Below are positions 47,745 to 57,048 of a stretch of 64,000 nt of DNA, piece after piece. The notes under the pieces are model-generated. The model was not told where the DNA came from. It made no database searches and saw nothing but the letters and a program-made list of their open reading frames with translations. Made by a program: the position numbers and the translations under genes. Source of the stretch: Desulfomicrobium escambiense DSM 10707 (GTDB lineage: Bacteria; Desulfobacterota; Desulfovibrionia; Desulfovibrionales; Desulfomicrobiaceae); assembly GCF_000428825.1 (NCBI RefSeq), contig NZ_AUAR01000001.1:355796-419795 (forward strand). The letters are read 5' to 3'. Every line of letters begins with the position of its first letter. The first letter of the stretch is position 1.

Positions 47745-49826
47745 TCAGCTCCTCCCGCCGGGCAGCAGCCCTTCCTGGCGCAGCAGGGCCTGCGGGTCGG
47801 GTTCGCGGCCGCGGAAGAGTCGGAAGACGTCCATGGGGTGGCGGCTGCCGCCCAGGGCCAGGACCGTGTCGCGGAAGCGCCGGCCCAGGGCCCTGCGCGC
47901 GTCCGGATCGTCCAGCCCGGCTTCCTCGAAGGCCCCGAAGGCGTCGGCACTCAGCACCTCGGCCCACTTGTAGCTGTAGTAGCCCGCGGCGTACCCGCCG
48001 GAGAAGATGTGCGAGAAGGAGCACAGGAAGCGGTCCTCGGGCAGGGGCGGCAGGGGCAGGATATCCTGGGCGATGGCCTGGGCGACGGCCAGCGGGTCGA
48101 GGCCGTCGGGGTCGGCCGTGTGCAGGGCCAGGTCCGTCAGGGCGAAGGAAACCTGGCGCAGGGCATTGGAGCCGGCGCGGAAGGTGCGGGCGCCGAGCAG
48201 CTTGTCCGCCATGTCCTCGGGCATGGGCTCGCCGGTCTGGTAGTGCCGCGCCAGTCCGGCCAGGGTCGGGCGGTGGTAGCACCAGTTCTCCATGAACTGG
48301 CTGGCAAGCTCCACGGCGTCCCATTCGACGTTGGAGATGCCGGCCACGAAGCCGTGCCGGACAGTGGTCAGCATGTGCTGCAGGGCGTGTCCGAACTCGT
48401 GGAAAAGGGTCGTCACCTCCTGGAAGCTCATCAGCGACGGCGCCCCGTCCAGGCCCGGGCGCTGGTTGCAGTTCACGTAGGCCACGGGCAGGCGGATATC
48501 GCGTCCCGATGCCGCGCAGACGGTGCTGCGGCCGCACAGCTCGTCCATCCAGGCCCCGCCCCGCTTTTCCTCGGGCCGGGCGTAGGGGTCGAGGTAGAGC
48601 CCCGCGATTTCGAGGCACTGTTCATCGAGGACGCGGTAAAACGTCGCGTCGGGATGCCAGACGGGCACTCCGTCGGCCGCCTCGATGCGGACATCGAAAA
48701 GCTCGCCGATGCTTTCGAACAGCCCCTTCAGGACCGCCGGCAGGGGGAAGTAGGGACGGACAAGGTCGTCGCGCAGCCCGAAGCGTTCCTCTTTGAGGCG
48801 CTCGGTCCAGAACATGACGTCCCAGGGCTGGATTTCCTCGTCCTGGCCGTGCTCACGGGCCAGATCGCCCAGTTCGATGAGGTCGCCCAGACCCGGGTCC
48901 GTGGCCGCGTCGCGGATGGTGTGCAGGAGGCTCTCGATGCCCGCCACGTCCGGAGCCATCTTGCGGGCCAGGCTCATGGCCGCGAAATTCCCGAATCCGA
49001 GCATCCCGGCCTGCTCCCGGCGCAGGGCCAGGATGCGCAGGATGAGCGGCAGGTTGTCATTCTCGCCCGAGGAGGCGCGGGTGATGTAGGCCCGGTAGAC
49101 CTCCTCGCGCAGGTCGCGGCGCGAGGCGTGCTGCATGAAGGACAGGAAGGACGGCAGGTCCAGGGTCACGGCCCATGGGCCGGTTTCGGCCGTGGCGTCT
49201 TCGTGGCCGCGGGCCCTGGCCTTGCCCGCGGCCAGGCTCAGGGAGTCCGCGGGCAGCCCCGCGACGTCGTCCGGGCTGGTCAGGACGAGGGCGTAGGCCT
49301 GCGTGGCGTCGAGGACGTTGTTGGTGAAGCGGGTGGACAGCTCGGCCAGTTCCTGGCTGATGGCGTTGAACCGCTCGCGGGCCTCGGCTTCGAGGCCCAC
49401 GCCCTGCAGCGCCGCGTCGCGGGCCAGGAGGGTGATGGTGCGTTGCAGTGCCTGGCTGAAAGTCTGATATTCGGGGCCTTGCAGCAGGGCCGTGAGGGCT
49501 TCGTACACCGGGCGGCTCTGGCCCAGGCGGCTGGAAAATTCCACCACCAGGGGCTGGGCCTCGGCATAGGCCTTGCGCATGGCCGGGGAGTTCCTGACGT
49601 TGTGCAGGTGCGTGGCCAGGCCCCAGGCCCTGGAGACGCGGTCCGTGAGCCGTTCGAGGGGCACGAGGAGCCCGTGCCAGGTGGCAGGGCGCGAGGCCTC
49701 CAGCATTTCAAGCTCCGCGGTGCTGCGGGCCACTGCCTCCCGGATGGCGGGGACGACATGATCGGCGGTGATGGCGGTGAAGTCCGGGAAAATCTCCCAG
49801 TTCAGGATGGGGTTGTGCTCGGGCAT
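47745..49826 (-). CDS. prlC: M3-family oligopeptidase (oligopeptidase A-like)
   Basis: A 693-residue zinc metallopeptidase. The active site HEFGHALQHML carries the zinc ligands His, His and the catalytic Glu. The third ligand lies in SNVEWDAVELASQFMENW, and the conserved FSHIFSGGYAAGYYSYKWAEV segment is near the C-terminus. It degrades short peptides (including cut signal peptides) in the cytoplasm. The ATG at 49826 follows AAGGACC; an ATG at 49841 is an alternative. The similarity of its substrate range to what SppA makes is of interest, but the genes are not linked here. Confidence 0.9.
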   Translation of the reverse strand: MPEHNPILNWEIFPDFTAITADHVVPAIREAVARSTAELEMLEASRPATWHGLLVPLERLTDRVSRAWGLATHLHNVRNSPAMRKAYAEAQPLVVEFSSRLGQSRPVYEALTALLQGPEYQTFSQALQRTITLLARDAALQGVGLEAEARERFNAISQELAELSTRFTNNVLDATQAYALVLTSPDDVAGLPADSLSLAAGKARARGHEDATAETGPWAVTLDLPSFLSFMQHASRRDLREEVYRAYITRASSGENDNLPLILRILALRREQAGMLGFGNFAAMSLARKMAPDVAGIESLLHTIRDAATDPGLGDLIELGDLAREHGQDEEIQPWDVMFWTERLKEERFGLRDDLVRPYFPLPAVLKGLFESIGELFDVRIEAADGVPVWHPDATFYRVLDEQCLEIAGLYLDPYARPEEKRGGAWMDELCGRSTVCAASGRDIRLPVAYVNCNQRPGLDGAPSLMSFQEVTTLFHEFGHALQHMLTTVRHGFVAGISNVEWDAVELASQFMENWCYHRPTLAGLARHYQTGEPMPEDMADKLLGARTFRAGSNALRQVSFALTDLALHTADPDGLDPLAVAQAIAQDILPLPPLPEDRFLCSFSHIFSGGYAAGYYSYKWAEVLSADAFGAFEEAGLDDPDARRALGRRFRDTVLALGGSRHPMDVFRLFRGREPDPQALLRQEGLLPGGRS

Positions 49827-49939
49827 GGCGGTCCTTGGCATAGGGATGTTTGTGACGTGTTCCGGTCTACAGAAAAGGGGAGGGGCGGACAAGGCGCATC
49901 GGTTGCGAGCTGGGGCCTGTCCCGTCGTCCCGGAAAGCG

Positions 49940-49963
49940 AGAGGCCCGGTTGCCCGGGCCTCT
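49940..49963 (-). terminator. Stem-loop after the coiled-coil membrane protein gene
   Basis: A perfect 10-bp stem (AGAGGCCCGG at 49940-49949 and CCGGGCCTCT at 49954-49963, 4-nt loop) lies between the minus-strand genes at 50058 and 49826. The T tract on the minus strand is poor (CGCTTTCC), so termination is uncertain. Confidence 0.55.
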
Positions 49964-50057
49964 GATTGTTCAAAGGTCATCGCTGACGGCGCAAACTCAT
50001 GGTGCGGGGCGCCGCAGGTTCCGCGCGTCCCGCGGGCGGAGCGCGCCTGACGTCCGC

Positions 50058-50714
50058 CTAGTTCTGGGCGTTCAGTTCGGTCTGCACCTGCTGGATGAGC
50101 TCCTTGGCCTTCATCAGCTTGTCCTGCTGCTCCGGGGACTGGAGCTGGCCGGACATGTAGGAGGTCTTCTGGCTCATCTCGTCCAGGATGCTGCTCATGA
50201 GCGCGGCGCGGGTCTTGGCGGGCAGGGTTTCGAGGTCCGCCACCTTGGATTCCATGGTGCCGACCTTGGTGTCGAGGGTGGCCACGGAGGTCTTGATGGA
50301 GGCCAGGTCCTGGACCTGGGCCGTGAGGCTCTTGATGTTCTGGTTCAGGTTGAAATAGAAGCCCAGAAGCAGGATCACGGCCACCAGGGAGGCGAAGAGC
50401 GCCGCCTTGCTCATGTCCTTGCGCGGGGGGGCGGGGGTTGCCGCGGGCTCGCCGGCCGAAACATGCGCGTCATGCCCGGCGAACGTATCGGTTGACTCCG
50501 GAACGACCGATTCGGCCTTGGCCTGGAGCAGTTCCTCCACTTCGTCATGGGTCATGGACTTTTCCCTGGTCATTTCCCTGGCCAGTCCTGCGAAATCCTC
50601 GTAGGGCGTCACCTTAGCGGATTTTCCGGCAGTTTTGGGTTCCTTGACGACCTCGGTCAGCGCGGGCTTCTTGGCCTTGCGCTCCAGTTGCACGACTTTC
50701 TTGGCGGCTCCCAT
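50058..50714 (-). CDS. Single-pass membrane protein with coiled coil, function unknown
   Basis: A 218-residue protein I do not recognise. Residues 1-100 are charged (Lys/Glu-rich, with Pro/Ala-rich PAATPAPPRKD), then comes one membrane segment (about 103-122, SKAALFASLVAVILLLGFYF). The remaining ~95 residues are predicted coiled coil, with SLTAQVQDLASIKTSVATLDTKVG-type heptads, on the far side of the membrane. The start is chosen at the second of two ATGs (50714), five bases from GGAGG. It resembles a bitopic scaffold in layout only. The gene stands between trpS and the M3 peptidase. Confidence 0.75.
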   Translation of the reverse strand: MGAAKKVVQLERKAKKPALTEVVKEPKTAGKSAKVTPYEDFAGLAREMTREKSMTHDEVEELLQAKAESVVPESTDTFAGHDAHVSAGEPAATPAPPRKDMSKAALFASLVAVILLLGFYFNLNQNIKSLTAQVQDLASIKTSVATLDTKVGTMESKVADLETLPAKTRAALMSSILDEMSQKTSYMSGQLQSPEQQDKLMKAKELIQQVQTELNAQN

Positions 50715-50782
50715 CATATCCTCCGTCACGAACAAATAAGAATGCTTCTATACAAAGGCCGGTCCGAAGGCCAGCCCCGGTT

Positions 50783-51796
50783 TCAGGCCGTCAGGGTGCG
50801 GATGCCCACGGACTTGCGGATGCGCTCCAGGAAGGGGCGACTGTAGGCCCGGGCCTTCTCGGCGCCTTCCTTCAGCACCTTTTCGATGTAGGCCGGGTTC
50901 TGCATGAGCTCGGCGTATTTCTCCCGCGGCTCGGCCAGCTGCGCGTTGACCACCTCGAAGAGATCCTGCTTGACGTATCCCCAGCCGATGCCGGCGGCGA
51001 ACTTGGCGCGCATCTCCTCGACCTGGGCCGGGGTGGCGAAGGCGCGGTACATGTCGAACAGGGCGCAGCCCTCGGTCTCCTTGGGTTCCTCGGGGGCCTG
51101 CGAGTTGGTCACGATCTTCATGATCAGCTTGCGCAGGGTCTTCTCCGGGGCGAAGAGCGGGATGTAGTTGTCGTAGCTCTTGCTCATCTTGCGGCCGTCG
51201 AGGCCCGTCAGCACGGCCGTGGACTCGTCCACGCGGGCCTCGGGCAGGACGAAGTGCTCGCCGAAATGGTGGTTGAAGCGCTGGGCGATGTCGCGGGTCA
51301 TCTCCAGGTGCTGGATCTGGTCCTTGCCCACGGGCACGATATTGGCGTTGAACATCAGGATGTCGGCGGCCATGAGGATGGGGTAGCAGTAGAGCCCCAT
51401 GGTCACGCCCTTGTCCGGGTCTTGGCTGCCGTTCTCCTCGTTCTCCTGGACAGCGGCCTTGTAGGCGTGGGCGCGGTTCATGAGGCCCTTGGCCGTCATG
51501 CAGGTCAGGATCCAGGTCAGCTCCGGGATCTCCGGGATGTCGGACTGGCAGTAGAAGGTGCTCTTGTCCGTGTCCAGGCCCAGGGCCAGCCAGGTGGCGG
51601 CCACTTCCAGGCGCGACTGGTGCACGCGCTCGGGGTCCTGGCATTTGATCAGGGAGTGAAAGTCGGCCAGAAAGTAGTAGGAGTTGACATTCTCGTCGCG
51701 GCTGGCCTCAATGCAGGGGCGGATGGCGCCGACGTAATTGCCTAGGTGTGGCGTGCCGGAGGTGGTGATTCCGGTCAGGACGGTCTGTTTCTTCAT
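50783..51796 (-). CDS. trpS: Tryptophanyl-tRNA synthetase
   Basis: A 337-residue class I aminoacyl-tRNA synthetase. It has the HIGH-like motif TSGTPHLGNYVGA near the N-terminus and the KMSKS motif in GRKMSKSYDNYIPL, plus the Trp-specific MAADILMFNANIVPVGKDQIQHLEM segment. It charges tRNA-Trp with tryptophan. The ATG at 51796 lies 11 bases after the M50 protease stop, so it is probably translated from the same mRNA. Confidence 0.95.
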   Translation of the reverse strand: MKKQTVLTGITTSGTPHLGNYVGAIRPCIEASRDENVNSYYFLADFHSLIKCQDPERVHQSRLEVAATWLALGLDTDKSTFYCQSDIPEIPELTWILTCMTAKGLMNRAHAYKAAVQENEENGSQDPDKGVTMGLYCYPILMAADILMFNANIVPVGKDQIQHLEMTRDIAQRFNHHFGEHFVLPEARVDESTAVLTGLDGRKMSKSYDNYIPLFAPEKTLRKLIMKIVTNSQAPEEPKETEGCALFDMYRAFATPAQVEEMRAKFAAGIGWGYVKQDLFEVVNAQLAEPREKYAELMQNPAYIEKVLKEGAEKARAYSRPFLERIRKSVGIRTLTA

Positions 51797-51807
51797 CGGT
51801 GAAAACC

Positions 51808-52467
51808 TTAAAGCAGTGGTTTGATGATCATATTTTGCACGAAGGCCGAGACGGGGGACAGGATCATGCCCAGTCCGCCGGTGATGGCCAGCAGAAGCAG
51901 GATGATGAAGCCGTAGCGCTCGAGCTGCATGAACTTCATGGCCAGATGGCCCGGCAGCAGGCTGGCCAGGATCTTGCTGCCGTCCAGGGGCGGGATGGGC
52001 AGCAGGTTGAAGGTGCCGAGGATGGCGTTGATGAAGACGCCGGCCACGGCGATGTTGATCATGGGCCGCAGCACGTATTCGGCGGACTGGGCCGAAGGTC
52101 CCTGGGCAAAGGCCAGGAGGATCTTGAGCACCAGGACGAAGAAGATCATGACCGCGAAGTTGGCCATGGGCCCGGCCAGGGACACGTAGAGCATGCCCTT
52201 GCGGTAGTCCTTGTAGTAGTTCGGGTTGATGGGCACGGGCTTGGCCCAGCCGATGAGCTGGGTCAGGACCAGGACCAGGGTGCCCACGGGGTCGAGGTGC
52301 TTCAGCGGGTTCAGGGTCAGACGCCCGGCCAGCTTGGCCGTGGGGTCGCCCATGAGATAGGACACGTACCCGTGCGCGAATTCGTGGCAGGTGATGCCGA
52401 GGAAAAAGGGCAGGGCGATGATCGAGAAATGGTGCAGGGTCTGGCTTATGTCGAACATAGACTGCAT
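51808..52467 (-). CDS. Site-2-protease-type M50 membrane metalloprotease
   Basis: A 219-residue compact integral membrane zinc protease. The motif CHEFAHGY (His28, Glu29, His32) holds two ligands and the catalytic base. NLLPIPPLDGSK near the end supplies the third ligand Asp. About five hydrophobic segments are seen and there is no PDZ domain, which places it in the small M50 group related to FtsH-independent S2P proteins of unknown substrate. Two ATGs (52467, 52458) are possible because no strong ribosome-binding site separates them. It lies 36 bases after ubiX. Confidence 0.85.
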   Translation of the reverse strand: MQSMFDISQTLHHFSIIALPFFLGITCHEFAHGYVSYLMGDPTAKLAGRLTLNPLKHLDPVGTLVLVLTQLIGWAKPVPINPNYYKDYRKGMLYVSLAGPMANFAVMIFFVLVLKILLAFAQGPSAQSAEYVLRPMINIAVAGVFINAILGTFNLLPIPPLDGSKILASLLPGHLAMKFMQLERYGFIILLLLAITGGLGMILSPVSAFVQNMIIKPLL

Positions 52468-52502
52468 CGGCTATCATCAAGCGCCCCGGCGGGCAACTCC
52501 TT

Positions 52503-53069
52503 TCAGCGCCAGCGGGCGTAGAGGTCGTGGGGGATGGAGAGCTGCTCCATGACCCTGCCCGTGAACTGGGCGACCAGCTCCTCCACGGACTTGGGGCGGT
52601 GGTAGAAGCCCGGGCACGGCGGCATGATCACGGCCCCTGACCGCCGCGCGCGGAGCATGTTTTCGAGGTGGATGTCGCTCAATGGCGTCTCGCGCGGCAC
52701 GAGGACCAGCGTGCGGCGCTCCTTGAGTGTCACGTCGGCGGCGCGGTGGATGAGGTTCGCGCCCACGCCCGTGGCGATGGCGGCCAGGCTGGCCATGGAA
52801 CAGGGGCACACGATCATGCCCGAATGCTCCCAGGACCCGCTGGCCGGACCTGCGGCGATGTTTTCAGGCTCGTGGATGACATGGAAGAACGCATCCAGCT
52901 CGGCCGGGTCCGTGCCCAGTTCGTGCCGAAACACCTGCCTGGCGGCATCGGACACGATCCCGTGCAGCTCCACCCCCTGCGCAGTGCGCAGGGCGCGGGC
53001 CAGACTGCGGGCATACTCCATGCCGCTGGCCCCGGTAACGGCCAGGACGATGCGTCGGGTGCTGCTCAT
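52503..53069 (-). CDS. ubiX: UbiX-type flavin prenyltransferase
   Basis: A 188-residue flavoprotein. It has the family start LAVTGASGMEYARSLARAL, the segment GMIVCPCSMASLAAIATGVGANLIHRAADVTLKERR (the flavin and phosphate region) and VPRETPLSDIHLENMLRARRSG. UbiX transfers a dimethylallyl unit to FMN, making the prenylated cofactor that UbiD-type decarboxylases use. No ubiD is in this window. The ATG has GAGGAGAGG upstream. The gene is divergent from tRNA-Arg. Confidence 0.92.
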   Translation of the reverse strand: MSSTRRIVLAVTGASGMEYARSLARALRTAQGVELHGIVSDAARQVFRHELGTDPAELDAFFHVIHEPENIAAGPASGSWEHSGMIVCPCSMASLAAIATGVGANLIHRAADVTLKERRTLVLVPRETPLSDIHLENMLRARRSGAVIMPPCPGFYHRPKSVEELVAQFTGRVMEQLSIPHDLYARWR

Positions 53070-53124
53070 GACCTCTCCTCGTGATTCAGTTTGCGGACAA
53101 TCGGGCTATCCCAGACGAGAAAGC

Positions 53125-53153
53125 TTGACAAGCCCGGGCCGTCTGCATAGGTA
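53125..53153 (+). promoter_or_regulatory. Candidate promoter of tRNA-Arg
   Basis: A perfect -35 hexamer TTGACA (53125-53130) is followed after 17 bases by TAGGTA (53148-53153), a weak -10. GCATAGG at 53145-53151 is an alternative -10. The distance to the tRNA start, 12 bases, fits a tRNA leader. Confidence 0.5.
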
Positions 53154-53165
53154 GTCTTTCCTCGT

Positions 53166-53242
53166 GCGCAATTAGCTCAGTTGGATAGAGCGTTAGCCTC
53201 CGGAGCTAAAGGTCGCAGGTTCGATTCCTGCATTGCGCACCA
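53166..53242 (+). tRNA. tRNA-Arg (anticodon CCG)
   Basis: A complete 77-base cloverleaf. The acceptor arms are GCGCAAT and ATTGCGC, the D-arm GCTCAGTTGGATAGAGC, the anticodon stem TTAGC/GCTAA with the loop CTCCGGA (anticodon CCG), the T-arm GCAGG TTCGATT CCTGC, and the discriminator A with encoded CCA (53240-53242). It decodes CGG. The accessory gene block lies directly downstream, a common arrangement since tRNA genes serve as integration targets. Confidence 0.97.
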
Positions 53243-53376
53243 TAGAAATCAAGGGTTTATCGGATACTCGCCGGTAGGCCCTTTTTCTTTCCTCTGCACG
53301 CTTCCCTGCACTCAGAACCTCGCCCCGCATGGCCTTCTGCCACTTACCGTTACCGTTACATCAAGCCGTCCCTGTT

Positions 53377-56300
53377 TTAGCCGCCTTTTCTGTTGTCCTC
53401 GAACATTTCGACAGGCATCGGGTGTTCCAATTTCCAGACCATCTTGATCGGTCGTTCACTCTCGAAGTTCACCAGTTGCACCGGTCCCAGACAGGTGAAG
53501 GGGGCTGTGATCCCGTTTCTTTTCTTCTGGCCGCGGGCAAAGAGAAGGATCGTGTAGCCGCGGTCCTGGTGATGGATCAGGTTCTGGCCGTCAGCATGAT
53601 GTTGGGCGGTGTTGGCCTGGGACTCCCAATGCACCAGTTCGCGGTTGATCGGGTAGTCCGCGTACATGGTGCTTGGTGAAAACTCTTTTTCTGTTTTTTG
53701 GAATGTCACAAGCAGCGCGAAGGTTTTGATTTCCGCAAAATGCAGCACTCCTACGCCAGTTTGACCGGCTGATTCCAAATTTGCTTTGCCGAGGGCCGCT
53801 TGAATCTCCTTGATGCCGTAAAAGGCATGCAATTCCAGCGGGCAGGCAAAGGGAAGTCGTATTCTATGGCCTGCTGTATGGCTGGTTTCCTGCGACCATG
53901 CCAGTATCTCGTCCAGATCGGCGCAGATCGTGGGGTTTGCCGCCAATCGCGAGAACGCCTCTTCAAGTGAGGCAATGCTAACGTTGTTCCCTTTGTCACC
54001 CCAAATTCGGTAGTAGATCAGAAATATCGAATCACCGGCCAGCGTTACGGCCTCGGAAACATGTCCCGCGATGATCCTGCGAAGAATCTGGCGATAGAGC
54101 GCCGCTTCGCATGGTCCGCTGATGAACGCCGCGCGAATCAACGCCTTCTTCAACCTGTTCAAGTCCGGATCTGCGGGAATCGGGGCCAGTAGCGCCTTTG
54201 CCTTCCAGCCGCTCCATGTTTCTTTGGTCAGTAGCACCTCTGGCTCGTAGTCATGGTAGCGGATGAAATTTCCGAATGTCAGGTTCTGACCCGTCTCGCT
54301 GGTGAAAGAGTGGAGGCGTTCGGGTACCTGGACGGCAAGGCGCCTCAGGTTCTCTCGGATGTTCTCCAGGACGTATTCCCTCGACAGCCGGTCAAGCTGA
54401 ATGGAGCAGCCGGCAGGCAGATGTGGGAAATCGAGTTCCACCTCCTTGTCGATGGCAAAACGGTGCCTGGGGAGGAGGGCCTTGAATTTGCTGTCTGCGC
54501 GGAACCGGCGGTGCGCCTGACCGACAAAGTCGAGGACCGTGAGGCAGTCTTTCTCCGGGGCATGACGCAGACCGCGTCCGAGCTGTTGGAGAAAAACGGT
54601 CAGGCTCTCGGTCGGGCGCAAAAAGAGGATCGTATTGACTTCGGGCACGTCCACGCCTTCGCTGAGCTTGTCGACCGTGAACAGGAACGAAAGCGCGCCA
54701 GTTTTCAATTTGGTCAGCAGGTCGGCACAATCGTGTCCATTCAGACCGGAGACGAAAGCTGCCGAAGGCAGCCCGCGTAGGCTGAGTTGGTCGGCCATGA
54801 ATTGCGCATGCCGGATCGTCACGCAGAACCCGATTCCTTTGAGGGTATGCAGTTCGGGTTCGTAACGGTGCAAAGCGGAAATGATAGTTTCAACACGTTG
54901 TTGGGCACGGGCGCCATCCAAGACGTAGACATTTTCGAGGGCCGATTCATCGTAACGGCCATTGCTCCAAAACTGGTCGCCATTGATGGCAATGGGATCG
55001 GCAACGCCGAAATAATGGAACGGGCAGAGAAGTTTTTCTTCCAAGGCCTCGGGAAGACGGATTTCTGCAGTAAAGCGATTGCCGAAATCCGCCGCCACGT
55101 TGCCGCCGTCCATGCGCTCGGGAGTCGCCGTGAGTCCGAGGAGAACCTTTGATTCGAAGTGGTCGAATACTGGCCTGTAGCTGTTGGCCACTCCGTGGTG
55201 GGCTTCGTCTATGACGATATAGTCGTAAAACGTAGGACCGACGTGTTCCCACAGTTGCCGCGTTGAGAGCATGTTGATGGAGCAGAACAGGTGTTCCAGA
55301 CGGCCGGCGTTATGGGAGCCGACCTGCAACTCCCCGAAGTTCTGGTCTCTCAAGACCTGACGGAACGTTGCCAGGGCTTGCTGCAGGATTTCCTGCCGGT
55401 GGGCCACGAAGAGCAGTTTCGCCTGGCGTTTTTGTTCTTCATAAAACTGCTTGAAGTCGAACGCGGCGATGACCGTCTTTCCGGTACCCGTGGCGGCAAT
55501 CACCAGATTTTTCCACCGGTCGTGAAGCGATCGCTCCCTTTGTAGCGCCTCAAGGATGCGTTCCTGAAAAGGATGGGGGCAAAGATCGAAAAAGACCGTC
55601 GGGGCATCAAGTTGCGGGTTTCTCGCCCGCGCAATGGCTGTGCGAAATGGAGTCGGGTTCTTCGGGTCGAAGGGGATGAACTCGCGGCTATTCCAGTATG
55701 TTTCAAACTCGATGGAAAATTTTTCAAGGATATGCGCCATGTCCTGCGCAGTGATCTTCAGATTCCACTCCAGGCCGCTGGTGATGGCGGCGTGCGACAT
55801 GTTGGCCGAGCCAATGTAGGCCGTTGAGAATCCGGTTTTTCGTCGAAAGTGGTACGCCTTTGCGTGCAGTCTGGTGCGCTCCGTATCGTAGGAAACGCGA
55901 ACCTGGACGTTCGGCAGGGCTGCGAGCCATTCCACGGCCCTGGCATCTGACGCCCCCATGTACGACGTCGTGATCACGCGAACCGGAATGCGTCGTGCAC
56001 GCAAATCTTCAAATGAGGCCATCAAGAGGCGCAGGCCGGACCATTTGATGAACGAGAGCAGAATATCCACGCCATCTGCCGAGCGCATTTCTTCGTTCAG
56101 TTCATGGGCAAGCTGTGGCTCCTGTGGCGAGCCCGTAAACAGGCTGCTTTCCGAGAGGGACGTGTGTGGGCGCGGAATGCCGGGTTGACCAAAATTCGGT
56201 GGAGATATTTCAAGAAGAAGAGGTTTTTGTCCCGGAACAAGGCAATGCTTGCGCAGATGCTCCTTGCCCGGCTGGCTGGCAACCTGTCCGAGAATTTCAT

Positions 56301-56505
56301 TGCACAAGGCCAGCCGTCGTTGCGGATCTGATTCTTCGCGCAGAGACTGCTCCAGCACTCTGGCCACAAAAGCGGCATAACGGCTTGGCTGCTCTTCCTG
56401 ATCGATCTTGCCGAAGATAGTCCGCAGTTCAGGATGACGATTCAATGATTCCCGAAGCAGTTCGTCAAGAAGTGCATCGTAGATACCTGGCACAGGGTGT
56501 TGCAT
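53377..56505 (-). CDS. SauUSI-like type IV restriction protein: PLD nuclease, DEAH helicase, DUF3427
   Basis: A 1042-residue protein. Residues about 130-275 form a phospholipase-D-type nuclease with HAKAYHF (His214, Lys216) and IGSANMS. Residues 310-700 form a superfamily 2 helicase with AATGTGKT (336-344), DEAH (433-436), TATPER and QQLGRGLRH. The last ~350 residues are of the DUF3427 type. This order equals that of SauUSI of Staphylococcus aureus, which cleaves DNA with modified cytosines using ATP. The ATG at 56505 shares a base with the NUDIX gene stop (TGATG), so the two are translationally coupled. The role in restriction of modified phage or plasmid DNA is inferred from this match. Confidence 0.8.
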   Translation of the reverse strand: MQHPVPGIYDALLDELLRESLNRHPELRTIFGKIDQEEQPSRYAAFVARVLEQSLREESDPQRRLALCNEILGQVASQPGKEHLRKHCLVPGQKPLLLEISPPNFGQPGIPRPHTSLSESSLFTGSPQEPQLAHELNEEMRSADGVDILLSFIKWSGLRLLMASFEDLRARRIPVRVITTSYMGASDARAVEWLAALPNVQVRVSYDTERTRLHAKAYHFRRKTGFSTAYIGSANMSHAAITSGLEWNLKITAQDMAHILEKFSIEFETYWNSREFIPFDPKNPTPFRTAIARARNPQLDAPTVFFDLCPHPFQERILEALQRERSLHDRWKNLVIAATGTGKTVIAAFDFKQFYEEQKRQAKLLFVAHRQEILQQALATFRQVLRDQNFGELQVGSHNAGRLEHLFCSINMLSTRQLWEHVGPTFYDYIVIDEAHHGVANSYRPVFDHFESKVLLGLTATPERMDGGNVAADFGNRFTAEIRLPEALEEKLLCPFHYFGVADPIAINGDQFWSNGRYDESALENVYVLDGARAQQRVETIISALHRYEPELHTLKGIGFCVTIRHAQFMADQLSLRGLPSAAFVSGLNGHDCADLLTKLKTGALSFLFTVDKLSEGVDVPEVNTILFLRPTESLTVFLQQLGRGLRHAPEKDCLTVLDFVGQAHRRFRADSKFKALLPRHRFAIDKEVELDFPHLPAGCSIQLDRLSREYVLENIRENLRRLAVQVPERLHSFTSETGQNLTFGNFIRYHDYEPEVLLTKETWSGWKAKALLAPIPADPDLNRLKKALIRAAFISGPCEAALYRQILRRIIAGHVSEAVTLAGDSIFLIYYRIWGDKGNNVSIASLEEAFSRLAANPTICADLDEILAWSQETSHTAGHRIRLPFACPLELHAFYGIKEIQAALGKANLESAGQTGVGVLHFAEIKTFALLVTFQKTEKEFSPSTMYADYPINRELVHWESQANTAQHHADGQNLIHHQDRGYTILLFARGQKKRNGITAPFTCLGPVQLVNFESERPIKMVWKLEHPMPVEMFEDNRKGG

Positions 56506-56930
56506 CAGAAGGTCCTGCCGCTTGTGGATACGTACGCCGCGACCACCGAAACATCGGCCTCGGCCCAATCCAAAGAATGTAATTCGCTTGGCTGGAGCCA
56601 GAGCAAGGCAGCGTGTTCATGGAGAACAATTTCGCCTTCTTCAATGGTGCAGACGAAAGGGTGTAGAGTGATTGTGAATGTCGGATACTGATGAGTGCTG
56701 GTAGGAAGGCTAGGCCCAATGCGTGCCCCAATGCCGAGTTCTTCATAGAGTTCACGGCGCAAGCATTCTTCGGCTGTTTCGCCGGGATCAATCTTGCCGC
56801 CGGGAAATTCCCATTTGTTCGGCATGCTCATCGCGGCGCTGCGCTTGGTCGCGAGCACGAGCCCATCACGCTCGATGATGGCGCATGTAACGTGAATGTG
56901 TTTTTTCGTTGAGCAGAGATTGTTGTCCAT
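56505..56930 (-). CDS. NUDIX (deoxy)nucleoside triphosphate pyrophosphohydrolase, MutT-like
   Basis: A 141-residue NUDIX hydrolase. The NUDIX box (residues about 44-66) begins GGKIDPGETAEE and ends with RELYEELGI, giving the full Gly-Glu-Arg-Glu-Glu pattern for metal binding. It begins CAIIERDGLVLATKRSAAMS, as in MutT/8-oxo-dGTPases and dCTP-type hydrolases. It could clean up the nucleotide pool, or hydrolyse modified or altered nucleotides from invading DNA. Because the PLD-helicase gene starts at its stop codon, it is more likely part of that defence locus than a free housekeeping enzyme. Confidence 0.88.
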   Translation of the reverse strand: MDNNLCSTKKHIHVTCAIIERDGLVLATKRSAAMSMPNKWEFPGGKIDPGETAEECLRRELYEELGIGARIGPSLPTSTHQYPTFTITLHPFVCTIEEGEIVLHEHAALLWLQPSELHSLDWAEADVSVVAAYVSTSGRTF

Positions 56931-57005
56931 ATGTTGTCATTCAAGAATATAGACCATATCACCATTGACGATGAATAAACCTAGTTTAACTCGGAGAACC
57001 TTTGT

Positions 57006-57026
57006 TGTCACTTGGATGAAGTGACA
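57006..57026 (-). other. Small hairpin between the NERD gene and the NUDIX gene
   Basis: TGTCACTT (57006-57013) and its inverse (57019-57026) flank GGATG, an 8-bp perfect stem with a 5-nt loop, 22 bases after the NERD gene stop. No T tract follows, so it may be a weak terminator or an operator site. Confidence 0.35.
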
Positions 57027-57048
57027 CTGTTAGTATGGTTTGAAACTA

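Noticed and set aside
57006..57026. Intrinsic terminator after the NERD gene.
   Set aside because: The stem is followed by ACAAAGG on the minus strand rather than a T tract; kept only as a small hairpin.
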